DNA from: DATCZS01 sp036525795
Lineage (GTDB): Bacteria > Actinomycetota > Acidimicrobiia > Spongiisociales > ZC4RG35
Assembly: GCA_036525795.1 (NCBI GenBank)
Contig: DATCZS010000177.1
Coordinates: 1 to 51,203 of the forward strand
DNA length: 51,203 bases
Direction of reading: 5' to 3'
Part shown: piece after piece, positions 24,872 through 33,666 of the stretch
Numbering within the stretch: position 1 is the first letter of the stretch
How the letters are laid out: every line of letters starts with the position of its first letter
The notes under the pieces: generated by a model
What the model saw: only the letters and a program-made list of their open reading frames with translations
Told to the model about the DNA's origin: nothing
Databases searched by the model: none
Program-made: the position numbers and the translations under genes

Positions 24872-24985
24872 CCGTTCGTCGGATGCCCCAAGGCGGCGTA
24901 GGCAGTAGCGATACACCGGGTCGGAGTGGGACTCGAAGAGAGCATCGAGCGAATCCCGGCGGTGATCCAATCCCTCGGACCCCGT
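24872..24985 (-). pseudogene. truncated remnant of an ECF sigma gene
   Basis: Read on the minus strand from 24985, this encodes a copy of the first ~35 residues of the 23733 sigma factor (RDSLDALFESHSD, then RYCLRRLGASDE), but the initiator codon is ACG instead of ATG. The homology stops within a few bases of the LLM gene's stop codon (24869). Region 2 is incomplete and region 4 absent, so it cannot act as a sigma factor. It is the left end of a duplication whose rest is missing. Confidence 0.8.
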
Positions 24986-25024
24986 GTCACCCTGTAGGTG
25001 TCCAAGTCATGTTGTCCGCGTACC
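24958..25024 (-). repeat. copy B of the duplicated sigma promoter/5' end
   Basis: The second copy of the 67-nt block described at 23706-23772, in the same orientation. It still contains the upstream words GGACAC and GGTACGCG. It could still fire as a promoter even though the gene is dead. Confidence 0.7.
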
Positions 25025-25054
25025 TCGCCTGCGGCGGCGGATGTCCGGTGGGCC

Positions 25055-25351
25055 TCAGCCCGCCAGGCGCTTCTTGACGGCACCCAGGTTGAGCACCCAG
25101 CCGACGCCCCACGCCTTGCCTTGCACGATCGGACCTTCCGGGTTCCAGTAGGTGTCGCGGAATCGATCGACGGTCGGCTTGCGGAAGTCGTAGGGAACGA
25201 AACCACCCACCTTGCCGTGCCAGGTCCGTTCCGATGGAGCTCTCCGCAGTTCCTGGACGATGGCGACGACGCCGATGATCACCAACACCAGCCGCCAGAG
25301 ATCCCGCGCCGTGGAACGTTTGCCCTTCTGGTCTGCCTGTTGTTCCTTCAT
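25055..25351 (-). CDS. DUF5808-type small membrane-associated protein
   Basis: 98 residues. A basic N-terminus (1-18) precedes a hydrophobic helix (19-33), then a soluble part with the pattern VPYDFRKPT, RFRDTYWNPEG and WGVGWVLNLG. This PYDFR-PT / WNP / GWxxN signature is how I recognise DUF5808. The ATG at 25351 begins a polar, Lys-rich leader. Function unknown. Divergent from the polymerase gene. Confidence 0.75.
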   Translation of the reverse strand: MKEQQADQKGKRSTARDLWRLVLVIIGVVAIVQELRRAPSERTWHGKVGGFVPYDFRKPTVDRFRDTYWNPEGPIVQGKAWGVGWVLNLGAVKKRLAG

Positions 25352-25429
25352 CTCTCCAAGCGTACGTGGGAGGAGGAGCAATTCACTGAGAATGGAGGCG
25401 CCAACCGTCTCACCTAGGGTGGCGCCTCG

Positions 25430-27802
25430 ATGGTGCGAACTGCAGAAAACGTCCCGTGCACCCTGGTCACCGACCCCGGACAGCTCCCCGATCTCGCCGA
25501 AGCGATGGGTTCCGCCCTGCGGATTGCCATCGACACCGAGGTGCCGGTCGATGGACCCGGCGCCGGTGAGCTGCGGGTCATCTCGATCGCCGCTCGATCG
25601 GACACCGACGAGCGGGTGTTCGTGGTCGACGCCAGGGATCTCGACCCGACGCTGCTCGCCCCGATCCTCACCGGCATCACCGCCGACGCCTGGAACGCCA
25701 CCTTCGACGCCCGCGTGATCGATGCCGCCGTCTGGGGAACCGCGGACACCACCATCGGGATCACCTGGTGGGATGCCCAGCTCGCCGATGCCCTCATCCA
25801 CCAGGGGCGGAGCGGGTTCACCTGGTACCACGGGCTGGCCTGGGCGACCTCGCACTACCTGGGCGTCGACATCGAGGGCAAGGGGACCACCCAACTCTCG
25901 TACACCGCCTCCGACGACCTCACACCCGAACAGGTGGCGTATGCCGCGGCCGACGCCGTCTCCACCCTGTGGGTCGCCGACGAGATCCGGGCCGAGATCA
26001 GCCGGGCCCGGCTCGAGGAGATCTGTGAGATCGAACAGGCGGCGCGACCGTTCCTCGACCGGATGGAACGCACCGGTCTCCACTTCGACTGGGACGGCTG
26101 GAGGTCGGAGCTGGCCCGCATCGAGAACCGGCAGCGATCCGCCATCGACCGTCTCGCCGCGCTCACCGGCGGCGGGCAGGCCACGCTGTTCGACGAGGTG
26201 GTGGAGCCGACGTGGAATCCCGCCTCGGACGCGCAGGTGCGCGGGGCACTCAATCGATGGGCGGAGCAGGCGGTTCGGGCGTGGACGCTGAGTCGCCACG
26301 GGGTGGGGCGGCTCCTCGCCGACACCGATTCGGTGCGGGCGAGCGTGCTGGCCGAGATCGGGGGGGACCTGTGCGAGGCTCTCCTCGAGTACCGCGCCCA
26401 GGCGAAGGTCCTCACCACCTATGGCGAGTCGATCGCCGAACACCGCCACCCGGACGGGCGCCTCCGCCCCCAGTACGTCCAGGTGGTCGGCACCAACACC
26501 GGCCGCCTCGCCAGCCGCAACCCCAACGCCCAGAACTTCACCCCACCGATGTTGCCGTATTTCCGACCGGCCCACCCCGATCGCGTCTTCGTCCACGCCG
26601 ACCTCAGCCAGGCCGAGCTGCGCTACCTGGCGCAGGTGGCTGACGACGAGCCGCTGCGTCAGGCGTTCGCCCGGGGCGAAGACGTCCACGTCACCACGGC
26701 GGCGAGCATGTTCGGGTTCGACCCGCACGAGCTCGCCCGCACCGATCCGGACCGCTTCACGCGCCTCCGCCGGATCGCCAAGGCACTCAACTTCGGAATC
26801 GCCTACGGATCGGGGGCGGTGTCCCTCGGCCGCACCCTGACCGCCGGAGGTACCCCGACCACCACCGAGGAGGCCGCCGAGCTGCTGGCCAGGTATCGGA
26901 GGACCTATCCGGGGACCGCCGCCTGGGCAGAGGAACGAATCGCCGAGATCCGTCGGATCGCCGAAGAGACCGGGGCGATCGACTGGCGGATGTCGATGCG
27001 GCTGGCCCGGGGGTTCCGTGACGTCCAGGCGATCCGGCGCGAGTTCCGCCAGGCCGAGAACCGCTGGCCGGCAGCGGAGGAGATCGTGGAGCGGCACCCC
27101 GATCGCATGGGGTCGGATGGGCTCGCCGAGGAGGTGGCATGGCTGCTCGGATTTTCCGCCCCGGTGGCGCTCGTCGGCGGAGCCATGCCGTTCCGGTTTT
27201 CCAGCCGGACCCTGGCCGGCCGCCGCCAGCAGTTCGAACTGCATCTCGACCGGCTGTTCCTGGGAGCGACGATCAGCGCCATCCGTTCCGAGGAACCGGG
27301 GTTTGCCGAGGTCCGCCGCCGGTTCCTGCGCGACCACGGCATCGACCTGCCCGGGGGAGGCGCGACGAGTGACGCCGCCATCGAGCGCCACTTCGAGGAC
27401 CGCTCGCTCCGGAGGATCTACGTCGAGACGATCGCCGCCGAGCTCGGCGAGCCGGTCGCCTTCGACTGTCTGGGCCGGGCCGCCCGGGAGCGGGTGTCGG
27501 CGATGGTCAACGCCTGGCGCAACGCCCCCATCCAGGGCGGCGTGGCCGACATCATGCTGGTGGCATACGCCGACCTCGACCGGCGCCTCCGTTCGGTCCC
27601 CGGCGCCCGCCCCGTACAGACCGTGCACGACTCGGTGGTCATCGAATGCGAACGCAGCGACGCCGGCCGGGTGGTCGTCGCGGTCAGGGACGCGCTGGAA
27701 GCCGCGTCTCGCCGTTTCTGCCCGGACGTCACGCCGGGAGCCGACGTCGACATCCGTACCTCACTGGCGGATACCGACGTCATCGCCGCCGAATCGGATT
27801 GA
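25430..27802 (+). CDS. family-A DNA polymerase with proofreading exonuclease and a large insertion
   Basis: 790 residues with no 5'-nuclease domain. The 3'-5' exonuclease motifs are intact: Asp35/Glu37 (IDTE), Asn89/Asp93 (NATFD) and Tyr171/Asp175 (YAAAD). Polymerase motif A is DLSQAELR (Asp391), and motif B is RRIAKALNFGIAYG (447-460, Lys451). NAPIQGGVAD is at 698-707, and motif C is HDS (733-735) rather than the usual HDE. From motif B Tyr459 to NAPIQG is about 240 residues, versus about 80 in Taq polymerase, so some 150 residues are inserted (about 525-690). This is not the housekeeping PolA; an accessory repair or replication role is inferred. Confidence 0.87.
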   Translation: MVRTAENVPCTLVTDPGQLPDLAEAMGSALRIAIDTEVPVDGPGAGELRVISIAARSDTDERVFVVDARDLDPTLLAPILTGITADAWNATFDARVIDAAVWGTADTTIGITWWDAQLADALIHQGRSGFTWYHGLAWATSHYLGVDIEGKGTTQLSYTASDDLTPEQVAYAAADAVSTLWVADEIRAEISRARLEEICEIEQAARPFLDRMERTGLHFDWDGWRSELARIENRQRSAIDRLAALTGGGQATLFDEVVEPTWNPASDAQVRGALNRWAEQAVRAWTLSRHGVGRLLADTDSVRASVLAEIGGDLCEALLEYRAQAKVLTTYGESIAEHRHPDGRLRPQYVQVVGTNTGRLASRNPNAQNFTPPMLPYFRPAHPDRVFVHADLSQAELRYLAQVADDEPLRQAFARGEDVHVTTAASMFGFDPHELARTDPDRFTRLRRIAKALNFGIAYGSGAVSLGRTLTAGGTPTTTEEAAELLARYRRTYPGTAAWAEERIAEIRRIAEETGAIDWRMSMRLARGFRDVQAIRREFRQAENRWPAAEEIVERHPDRMGSDGLAEEVAWLLGFSAPVALVGGAMPFRFSSRTLAGRRQQFELHLDRLFLGATISAIRSEEPGFAEVRRRFLRDHGIDLPGGGATSDAAIERHFEDRSLRRIYVETIAAELGEPVAFDCLGRAARERVSAMVNAWRNAPIQGGVADIMLVAYADLDRRLRSVPGARPVQTVHDSVVIECERSDAGRVVVAVRDALEAASRRFCPDVTPGADVDIRTSLADTDVIAAESD

Positions 27803-27864
27803 CGCGTCCCGAACGCCTGGCCTCGCGCCAAGGCCGGCCCTGCGGGCCGCGCGAGGAGATCGGC

Positions 27865-28221
27865 TCAGCGGTTCGGACCGCTCAGCTGGACGAGAAGCCC
27901 GTCCGGGTCGCGAACGAAGACCCGGTCCTCTCGTCTGAGGACGTGGTGTCCCTCGTCCTCGAGCCGGTGCTGCACCTCATCGGCGTCGTAGTCCGGCAGG
28001 GTGAGACAGAAGTGCTCGATGTGAGGATCGTCCGACGGGAACAGTGCGATGAAGTCGCTGCTGGGCAGCTCCATGAAACAGGCGGCCGGCGATTCGGCGA
28101 CGACGCGGGCCCCGAACGTCTCGACATAGAAGGCCCGGGACACGGCCAGGTCACGCACGCGGAGCGCAACGTGATTCACGGCGGTCGTGGGGAACGGAAC
28201 GGCCCCCTCAGGAAGTTCCAT
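27865..28221 (-). CDS. VOC-family (glyoxalase/dioxygenase-like) protein
   Basis: 118 residues with the paired beta-alpha-beta-beta-beta units of the VOC fold: NHVALRVRDL at the start, AFYVETFGARVV, IEHFCLTL in the middle, and RDPDGLLVQL at the end. His17 and His70 are at metal-ligand positions, but the final ligand position is Gln113 rather than Glu. It may bind metal weakly or act as a binding protein. Convergent with the polymerase gene (62-nt gap). Confidence 0.82.
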   Translation of the reverse strand: MELPEGAVPFPTTAVNHVALRVRDLAVSRAFYVETFGARVVAESPAACFMELPSSDFIALFPSDDPHIEHFCLTLPDYDADEVQHRLEDEGHHVLRREDRVFVRDPDGLLVQLSGPNR

Positions 28222-28368
28222 GTCCGGATGGTACCGCCGGCCCCAGCTGCGACACCGTCCCAGGAGCGACAACGACCCGAATCGACAGCCGGTCCGGGCC
28301 GGACGCCGACGCCCGACCCTTCCTCGAATGGGGGGAACACCGGGGGAGCCCACTCCTACCATCGGCCC

Positions 28369-29346
28369 GTGGTGTTCCCCGGCCAGAGTCTCACAGCCCC
28401 GCTGATCCTCGCCGACGAGGGCGCGTTCACCGTCGGCGGGCGGCGCGTGTCGACCGACCATCCCGGCTCGTCACCGCGCACCGGTAGTCCGGGGCGGGGC
28501 GACATCGCCGTCGACCAGATGTACGTGCACTACCGGATCCCGGTCGATGTCACGAAACCGCCGATCGTGATGGTCCACGGCTCCAACGCCAGCGGGTCAC
28601 TGTGGGAAACCACTCCCGATGGACGCGAAGGCTGGGCTACCTGGTTCGTGCGGCAGGGTCATCCGGTGTTCGTGGTCGACCACGCAGGGCGGGGCAGATC
28701 CGGGTTCGATCCCAGCCGGATCAACGCCGGTACCGACCTCCCGAACGTCTTCCTCGCCACCTACGAGCGGCAGTGGGTGAACGGGCGGATCGGCCCGGTG
28801 TATCCCACCCCGTTTCCCGGGGTGAGATTCCCGATCGGCGCCTTCGACCGGTTCATGGAGTCTCACGTCCCCAATGCCGAGACGACCCTCGAACACGGCG
28901 GCGAGACCACGCCGGCCTGTCTGGCTGCCCTGTTGGACCAGACCGGCCCGGCGGTGCTGATGGTCCACTCCCAGGGCGGGCTGTACGGGATCGAGACGGT
29001 CCGCCGCCGCCCCGGCCTGGTGCTCGCCCTCGTCAGCGTGGAGGGTGGAGCCGAGACGGTGACCGCCGAGGACGCCACCGGCTGCTTCGCCGACGTCCCG
29101 TTCCTTTCGCTGTGGGGCGACCACAGCGAAGGCGCCGACCTGGTCAACGGCGACGAGCGGAGGGAAGGGTGCCGCCGGGCCGTCGGCCTCATCACCGCAG
29201 CGGGCGGCACCGCCGAGTTGATGATGCTTCCCGAGCACGGTATCGGGGGCAACAGCCACTACCTGATGATGGACACCAACAACCTGGAGATCGCTGCGAT
29301 CGTGGGCGGGTGGATCACGGCTCGGGTGTCGAGTTCCTCGGGTTGA
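28369..29346 (+). CDS. alpha/beta-hydrolase esterase, Esterase-713-like
   Basis: About 325 residues from a GTG at 28369 (28372 also possible; the ribosome site is unclear). The oxyanion region is VMVHGSNASGSLW, and the cap-proximal VVDHAGRGRSGFDPS follows. The nucleophile is Ser201 in VHSQGG, and the C-terminal EHGIGGNSHYLMMD carries the likely catalytic His297. The GNSH-MMD ending is characteristic of the Esterase-713 group, which acts on cyclic or halogenated esters. No clear signal peptide is visible. A strong terminator follows. Confidence 0.78.
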   Translation: MVFPGQSLTAPLILADEGAFTVGGRRVSTDHPGSSPRTGSPGRGDIAVDQMYVHYRIPVDVTKPPIVMVHGSNASGSLWETTPDGREGWATWFVRQGHPVFVVDHAGRGRSGFDPSRINAGTDLPNVFLATYERQWVNGRIGPVYPTPFPGVRFPIGAFDRFMESHVPNAETTLEHGGETTPACLAALLDQTGPAVLMVHSQGGLYGIETVRRRPGLVLALVSVEGGAETVTAEDATGCFADVPFLSLWGDHSEGADLVNGDERREGCRRAVGLITAAGGTAELMMLPEHGIGGNSHYLMMDTNNLEIAAIVGGWITARVSSSSG

Positions 29347-29350
29347 ACGC

Positions 29351-29382
29351 GAGGGGAGGTCGGCACTGGCCGACCTCCCCTC
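29351..29382. terminator. 14-bp perfect stem-loop between convergent esterase and katG
   Basis: GAGGGGAGGTCGGC (29351-29364) pairs perfectly with GCCGACCTCCCCTC (29369-29382) around ACTG, four bases after the esterase stop. A short T-rich run (TCTTCTC) follows on the plus strand. Its position between two convergent stops fits a bidirectional terminator. Confidence 0.85.
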
Positions 29383-29431
29383 GTCTTCTCGTGCGACAGT
29401 TGCGGGGCAACTGCCTGCGTACCGGCCGCGA

Positions 29432-31642
29432 CTACTTCACCTCGAAGCGGTCGTTCATCATCACCTTGTCCCAGGCGGCGACGAAGTCGTGCACGAGCTT
29501 CGCCTCGCCGTCGGAGCTGCCGTACACCTCGGCCAGAGCCCGCAGCTCGGAGTTCGAGCCGAAGACCAGGTCGACCTGGGTCCCGGTCCACTTCACCTCA
29601 CCCGTGGTGCGGTCGTGGGCCTCGAACGAGTCCCCGTCCTCCGATGTCGGCGCCCATTCGACCCCCATGTCCAACAGGTTGACGAAGAAGTCGTTGGTCA
29701 GCGTCTCCGGCCGGTCGGTGAACACCCCGTGGCGGGCACCACCGACGTTGGCGTTCAGAACTCGCATCCCACCGACCAGAGCCGTCATCTCCGGTGCCGA
29801 CAGGTTCAGCATGAACGCCTTGTCGACGAGCATGTGCTCGGCCGCCAGCGGTGCGCCCTTCTGCAGGTAATTGCGGAACCCATCCGCCACCGGCTCCAGT
29901 ACGGCGAACGATTCGACGTCGGTCTGCTCCTGAGTTGCATCGGTGCGGCCCGGAGTGAACGCGACGGTCACGTCGTACCCGGCCTTCTTGGCGGCAGCCT
30001 CCACGGCGGCGCAGCCACCGAGCACGATCAGGTCGGCGAGCGAGACCTTCTTCCCGCCTGCCTGTGAGGCGTTGAAGTCGTCGCCGATCGACTCGAGCTT
30101 GCGCACGACGGCCCCAACACCGGACGTCACATTGACATCCCATCCGGCCTGGGGCGACATTCGGATGCGCGCCCCGTTGGCGCCACCGCGCTTGTCGGTG
30201 TCCCGATAGGTCGATGCGGATGCCCAGGCCGTCGAGACCAGCTGGGAGATCGACAGACCGGAATCGAGAATCGTCGCCTTGAGGGCGGCGATGTCGGCGT
30301 CGTCGATCAGGTCATGATCGACCGCCGGCACCGGGTCCTGCCAGATCAGCTCCTCGGCGGGAACCCACGGACCCAGGTAGCGGGCGATGGGCCCCATGTC
30401 GCGATGGAGCAGCTTGAACCAGGCGCGGGCGAAGGCGTCGGCGAACTGGTCGGGGTTCTCGTAGAACCGCTGCGAGATCTCCTTGTAGACCGGATCGAAC
30501 TTCAGCGAGAGGTCCGTGGTCGCCATCATCGGGAGGACCTTCTTCGACGGGTCGTGAGCCGCCGGGGGCATGTCGTCGGCGGCGATGTCCACGGGCTGCC
30601 ACTGCTGGGCACCGGCCGGGCTCTTGGTCAGTTCCCAGTCGTACTTGAAGAGCAGCTCGAAGTAGCCGTTGTCCCAGCGAACGGGGTCGGTGGTCCACGC
30701 ACCTTCCAGACCGCTCGAGATCGTGTCGTCACCCTTGCCGGTGCCGTAGCTGGACGTCCAGCCGAAGCCCTGCTCGCCGATGCCGGCACCCTCGGGCTCG
30801 GGGCCGACGTACTTCTCGGGGTCGGCCGCACCGTGGGTCTTGCCGAAGGTATGACCGCCGGCGATCAGTGCCACCGTCTCCTCGTCGTTCATCGCCATCC
30901 GGCTGAACGTCTCCCGGATGTCCCGGGCGGCGGCGATCGGATCCGGGTTGCCATTCGGGCCCTCGGGATTGACGTAGATGAGACCCATCTGCACTGCGCC
31001 GAGCGGCTTGGCGAGTTCGCGGTCACCCGAGTAGCGCTCGTCGTCCAGCCACGTCGTCTCCGGGCCCCAGTACACGTCCTCTTCCGGCGCCCAGATGTCC
31101 TCCCGGCCACCACCGAAGCCGAAGGTCGTGAAGCCCATCGTCTCCATTGCACGGTTGCCGGCGAAGATCAACAGGTCGGCCCACGAGATCTTGCGGCCAT
31201 ACTTCTGCTTCACCGGCCACAGCAGACGGCGAGCCTTGTCGAGGTTGACGTTGTCTGGCCAGCTGTTGAGCGGGGCAAAGCGCTGGGCGCCGGAGCCGCC
31301 ACCACCGCGCCCGTCGAGGGTGCGATAGGTACCGGCGGCATGCCAGGTCATGCGGATGAAGAAGGGGCCGTAGTGGCCGTAGTCGGCCGGCCACCACTCC
31401 TTGGAGTCCGTCATCAGCGCATCGACGTCCCTGGCCAGCTCGTCGAAGTCGATGCTGTTGAACTCGGCGGCGTAGTCGAAGTCCCCGCCCATCGGATCGG
31501 CCTGCGGGTGGTTCTGGCGCAGGATCCTCAGGTTCAGCTGGTTCGGCCACCAGTGCTGGTTTGCCGTGCCTCCCACCCGCTGGTGGTCGGTGTGCATCAC
31601 CGGGCACTTCCCGGTCGACATACCGTGCTCTTCGCTGCTCAT
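29432..31642 (-). CDS. katG: catalase-peroxidase KatG
   Basis: 736 residues, full length. The distal site is Arg97-Trp100-His101 (RMTWHAAG). The Trp-Tyr-Met adduct partners are Trp100, Tyr223 (LIYVNPEG) and Met249 (SRMAMND). The proximal haem ligand is His264 (GGHTFGKTHG). The second half is the usual degenerate repeat. It destroys hydrogen peroxide in the cytosol with haem. The start overlaps the upstream furA stop by 4 nt (ATGA, 31639-31642), so the two form the classic actinobacterial furA-katG unit. Confidence 0.97.
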   Translation of the reverse strand: MSSEEHGMSTGKCPVMHTDHQRVGGTANQHWWPNQLNLRILRQNHPQADPMGGDFDYAAEFNSIDFDELARDVDALMTDSKEWWPADYGHYGPFFIRMTWHAAGTYRTLDGRGGGGSGAQRFAPLNSWPDNVNLDKARRLLWPVKQKYGRKISWADLLIFAGNRAMETMGFTTFGFGGGREDIWAPEEDVYWGPETTWLDDERYSGDRELAKPLGAVQMGLIYVNPEGPNGNPDPIAAARDIRETFSRMAMNDEETVALIAGGHTFGKTHGAADPEKYVGPEPEGAGIGEQGFGWTSSYGTGKGDDTISSGLEGAWTTDPVRWDNGYFELLFKYDWELTKSPAGAQQWQPVDIAADDMPPAAHDPSKKVLPMMATTDLSLKFDPVYKEISQRFYENPDQFADAFARAWFKLLHRDMGPIARYLGPWVPAEELIWQDPVPAVDHDLIDDADIAALKATILDSGLSISQLVSTAWASASTYRDTDKRGGANGARIRMSPQAGWDVNVTSGVGAVVRKLESIGDDFNASQAGGKKVSLADLIVLGGCAAVEAAAKKAGYDVTVAFTPGRTDATQEQTDVESFAVLEPVADGFRNYLQKGAPLAAEHMLVDKAFMLNLSAPEMTALVGGMRVLNANVGGARHGVFTDRPETLTNDFFVNLLDMGVEWAPTSEDGDSFEAHDRTTGEVKWTGTQVDLVFGSNSELRALAEVYGSSDGEAKLVHDFVAAWDKVMMNDRFEVK

Positions 31643-32133
31643 TCCTCTTCTCCTCCTGTCGCGGGAATTCCCGAACTCGGTGACTCGTTCAGCTCGGCGG
31701 CCGTGTCCCGGCAGGCGGGACACCGGCCCCAAAAGACGACCTCGGCCTCATCGATCTCGTACCCCCGGTCGTCGGCGGGATGAAGGCATGGCGCCTGGGC
31801 GATCTCGCAGTCGATGTCGACGGTCCGGCCGCACGAGCGACAGACCAGGTGGTGGTGGTTGTCGCCCACCCTTTGCTCGAAGCGGGAGGGCGATCCGGCG
31901 GGTTGGATGCGCCGGACGAGGCCCCGATCGACCAGGACGCCGAGGGCGTCGTACACCCCCTGGCGCGAGATGGCGCCGATCTCGGACCTGACCGCCTCGG
32001 CCACCTCGTCTGCCGTGCCGTGAGGGCGACCCGCCACCGCCCGCAAGACCGCCAGCCGCTGGGCCGTGACCTGCAGTCCATGACGGCGAAGGAGTTCGGC
32101 CGGGTCGACGGGGGGTGGCGTAGTCATGGTCAT
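31639..32133 (-). CDS. furA: Fur-family repressor, FurA type
   Basis: 164 residues. The winged helix occupies 10-85 (QVTAQRLAVLRAV, then ISRQGVYDALGVLVDRGLVRRI). The dimer domain carries the HHH metal motif (93-95) and two CxxC pairs (Cys98/Cys101, Cys138/Cys141). In actinobacteria this regulator represses itself and the co-transcribed katG until oxidised. Two ATGs are possible (32133, 32127); neither has a clear ribosome site, so the message may be leaderless or nearly so. Confidence 0.93.
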   Translation of the reverse strand: MTMTTPPPVDPAELLRRHGLQVTAQRLAVLRAVAGRPHGTADEVAEAVRSEIGAISRQGVYDALGVLVDRGLVRRIQPAGSPSRFEQRVGDNHHHLVCRSCGRTVDIDCEIAQAPCLHPADDRGYEIDEAEVVFWGRCPACRDTAAELNESPSSGIPATGGEEE

Positions 32134-32355
32134 CGTCAGATTCTGGATCTTATCAACTATTGGTGACACACCAACTGGCGAGGTCCGACCTGTGCGAGAA
32201 CACCCCGACGCCGGGATCGGTCCTGCGGCGAGACCCTCGCCCACAGGATCCTGCGGCACACCGGCGACGGCGAGGGGCTTCTTCCCGTTTCCCGGCGGCG
32301 GACCCGAAGCCGGCACATAGACTCCGCGTCGGATCCTGAGCCAGGAGAAACACCC
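32134..32355. promoter_or_regulatory. divergent promoter region between furA-katG and the MetE-like gene
   Basis: 222 nt. The furA-proximal 35 nt are the most AT-rich stretch nearby (TTGATAAG and ATAGTTGAT words) and probably hold the furA promoter and operator. Toward the other gene, the word TCCTGCGGC occurs twice (about 32221 and 32249), TAGACT near 32319 could be a -10, and AGGAG precedes the ATG. I found no cobalamin-box sequence typical of a B12 riboswitch. Confidence 0.45.
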
Positions 32356-33540
32356 ATGTTCGTTGCCACCGCAGGCAAGGCGCTGCAGACCACCACCACC
32401 GGTGCCCTCCCCCGCCCGTCGTGGTACACCGAGAACCTGCGGGGAAGGCCGCTGTCGGTCGGGTTCTCGCAACACGCGTACCGGGAGCAGCATCTCGACA
32501 CACTGGCTGCCAACGTCGCCCTGCAGCACAAGGCAGGCATCGACATCCTCGTCGACGGCGACTGCCGGCTGGACGACGACTGGGCCGGAAGGTCGTGGGT
32601 CTCCTACCCGCTGGAGCGGATCGACGGTATCGGACCACCCAAGCTCGAAATCCAGCCGGCAGGTTTCCTCTCCGAGGACCGGGGGCCGGGCGACATCATG
32701 TGGGAGGTCATCGAGACGCGGCTCACGCCTCACGTCACCGGCCCGATCGGCCAAACCCGGCTCGAACTGGATCGCGCCTACAAGGCGATGGCGAGCATGA
32801 CCGACCGGCCGTGCAAGATCGGCTCGGCGTCGGCCCAGATCCTCACGATGATGGTGGAGAACGACCACTACGACGACCGGACGGAACTGTTGTTCGCCCT
32901 GTCCGATTCCCTCAACGCCGAGTATCACGCCATGGCGGATGCCGGAGCCCCGATCGTGCAGATCGAAGAGCCGGAGATCCATCAGACGATCCACGATCAG
33001 AACGCACCGATCGATCCGGAGACATGGGTGGAGGCGTTCAACCGGGAGGCGAAGGGCCTGCGCGCCCGCACGGAGGTCTGGGCCCACGCCTGCTGGGGAA
33101 GCCCCGCCGGTCAGCGGGTGTTCCGGCCCGACCTCACCTACGAGCGGGCACTCCCCTTCTACGACCGGCTCGACATCGACACCTTGTGCCTGGAAGGCGC
33201 CTCCAACGGCTGCGCCGACGTCGAGATGTACGGCCGCCTGATCTCGGAGGACAAGAAGATCGCCGTGGGGATCCTCGACCACCGATCGGTGCAGGTGGAA
33301 CGACCCGAGCAAGTGGCCGAGCTGATTCGGCGGTGTCTCGAACACATCGAGCCGGAGCGGCTGATCCTCACCTCGGACTGCGGGTTCGGGCGCCAGGGCA
33401 TGAGCCGCATCCAGGCCTTCTACAAGATGGTGTCGCTGGTGCGCGGAGCCAACATCGTGCGCCGGGAACTGGGCCTCGACGAGGTCTACGTGCCCGCCAC
33501 AGATCCCAGGCTGTCGATGGTCCCCGTCCAGGGGGTGTGA
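32356..33540 (+). CDS. core MetE-like cobalamin-independent methionine synthase (catalytic half only)
   Basis: 394 residues, about half the length of MetE and corresponding to its C-terminal zinc domain. Zinc ligands are in place: His244 and Cys246 (WAHACWG), Glu280 (LCLEGASN) and Cys342 (LTSDCGFGRQ). The segment VQIEEPEI (201-208) matches the homocysteine-contacting acidic loop. It would methylate a thiol such as homocysteine; the donor may not be methyl-tetrahydrofolate, since core MetE proteins lack the N-terminal domain. AGGAG lies 9 nt before the ATG. Confidence 0.8.
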   Translation: MFVATAGKALQTTTTGALPRPSWYTENLRGRPLSVGFSQHAYREQHLDTLAANVALQHKAGIDILVDGDCRLDDDWAGRSWVSYPLERIDGIGPPKLEIQPAGFLSEDRGPGDIMWEVIETRLTPHVTGPIGQTRLELDRAYKAMASMTDRPCKIGSASAQILTMMVENDHYDDRTELLFALSDSLNAEYHAMADAGAPIVQIEEPEIHQTIHDQNAPIDPETWVEAFNREAKGLRARTEVWAHACWGSPAGQRVFRPDLTYERALPFYDRLDIDTLCLEGASNGCADVEMYGRLISEDKKIAVGILDHRSVQVERPEQVAELIRRCLEHIEPERLILTSDCGFGRQGMSRIQAFYKMVSLVRGANIVRRELGLDEVYVPATDPRLSMVPVQGV

Positions 33541-33666
33541 ACCCACCCGGTGCCGCCGGCCACCGGCCCGGCCCGGAACCACCGGGAAGGGGGGAACGCG
33601 GTCACCCGGAGCCGACCGCCGCGAAGGTGGCATGACCGGCGAGATGCCCCGGCGCGCCCGAGGGAC

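Noticed and set aside
32134..32355. Cobalamin riboswitch before the MetE-like gene
   Set aside because: No B12-box-like sequence and no convincing junction; only short hairpins and a 9-nt direct repeat.
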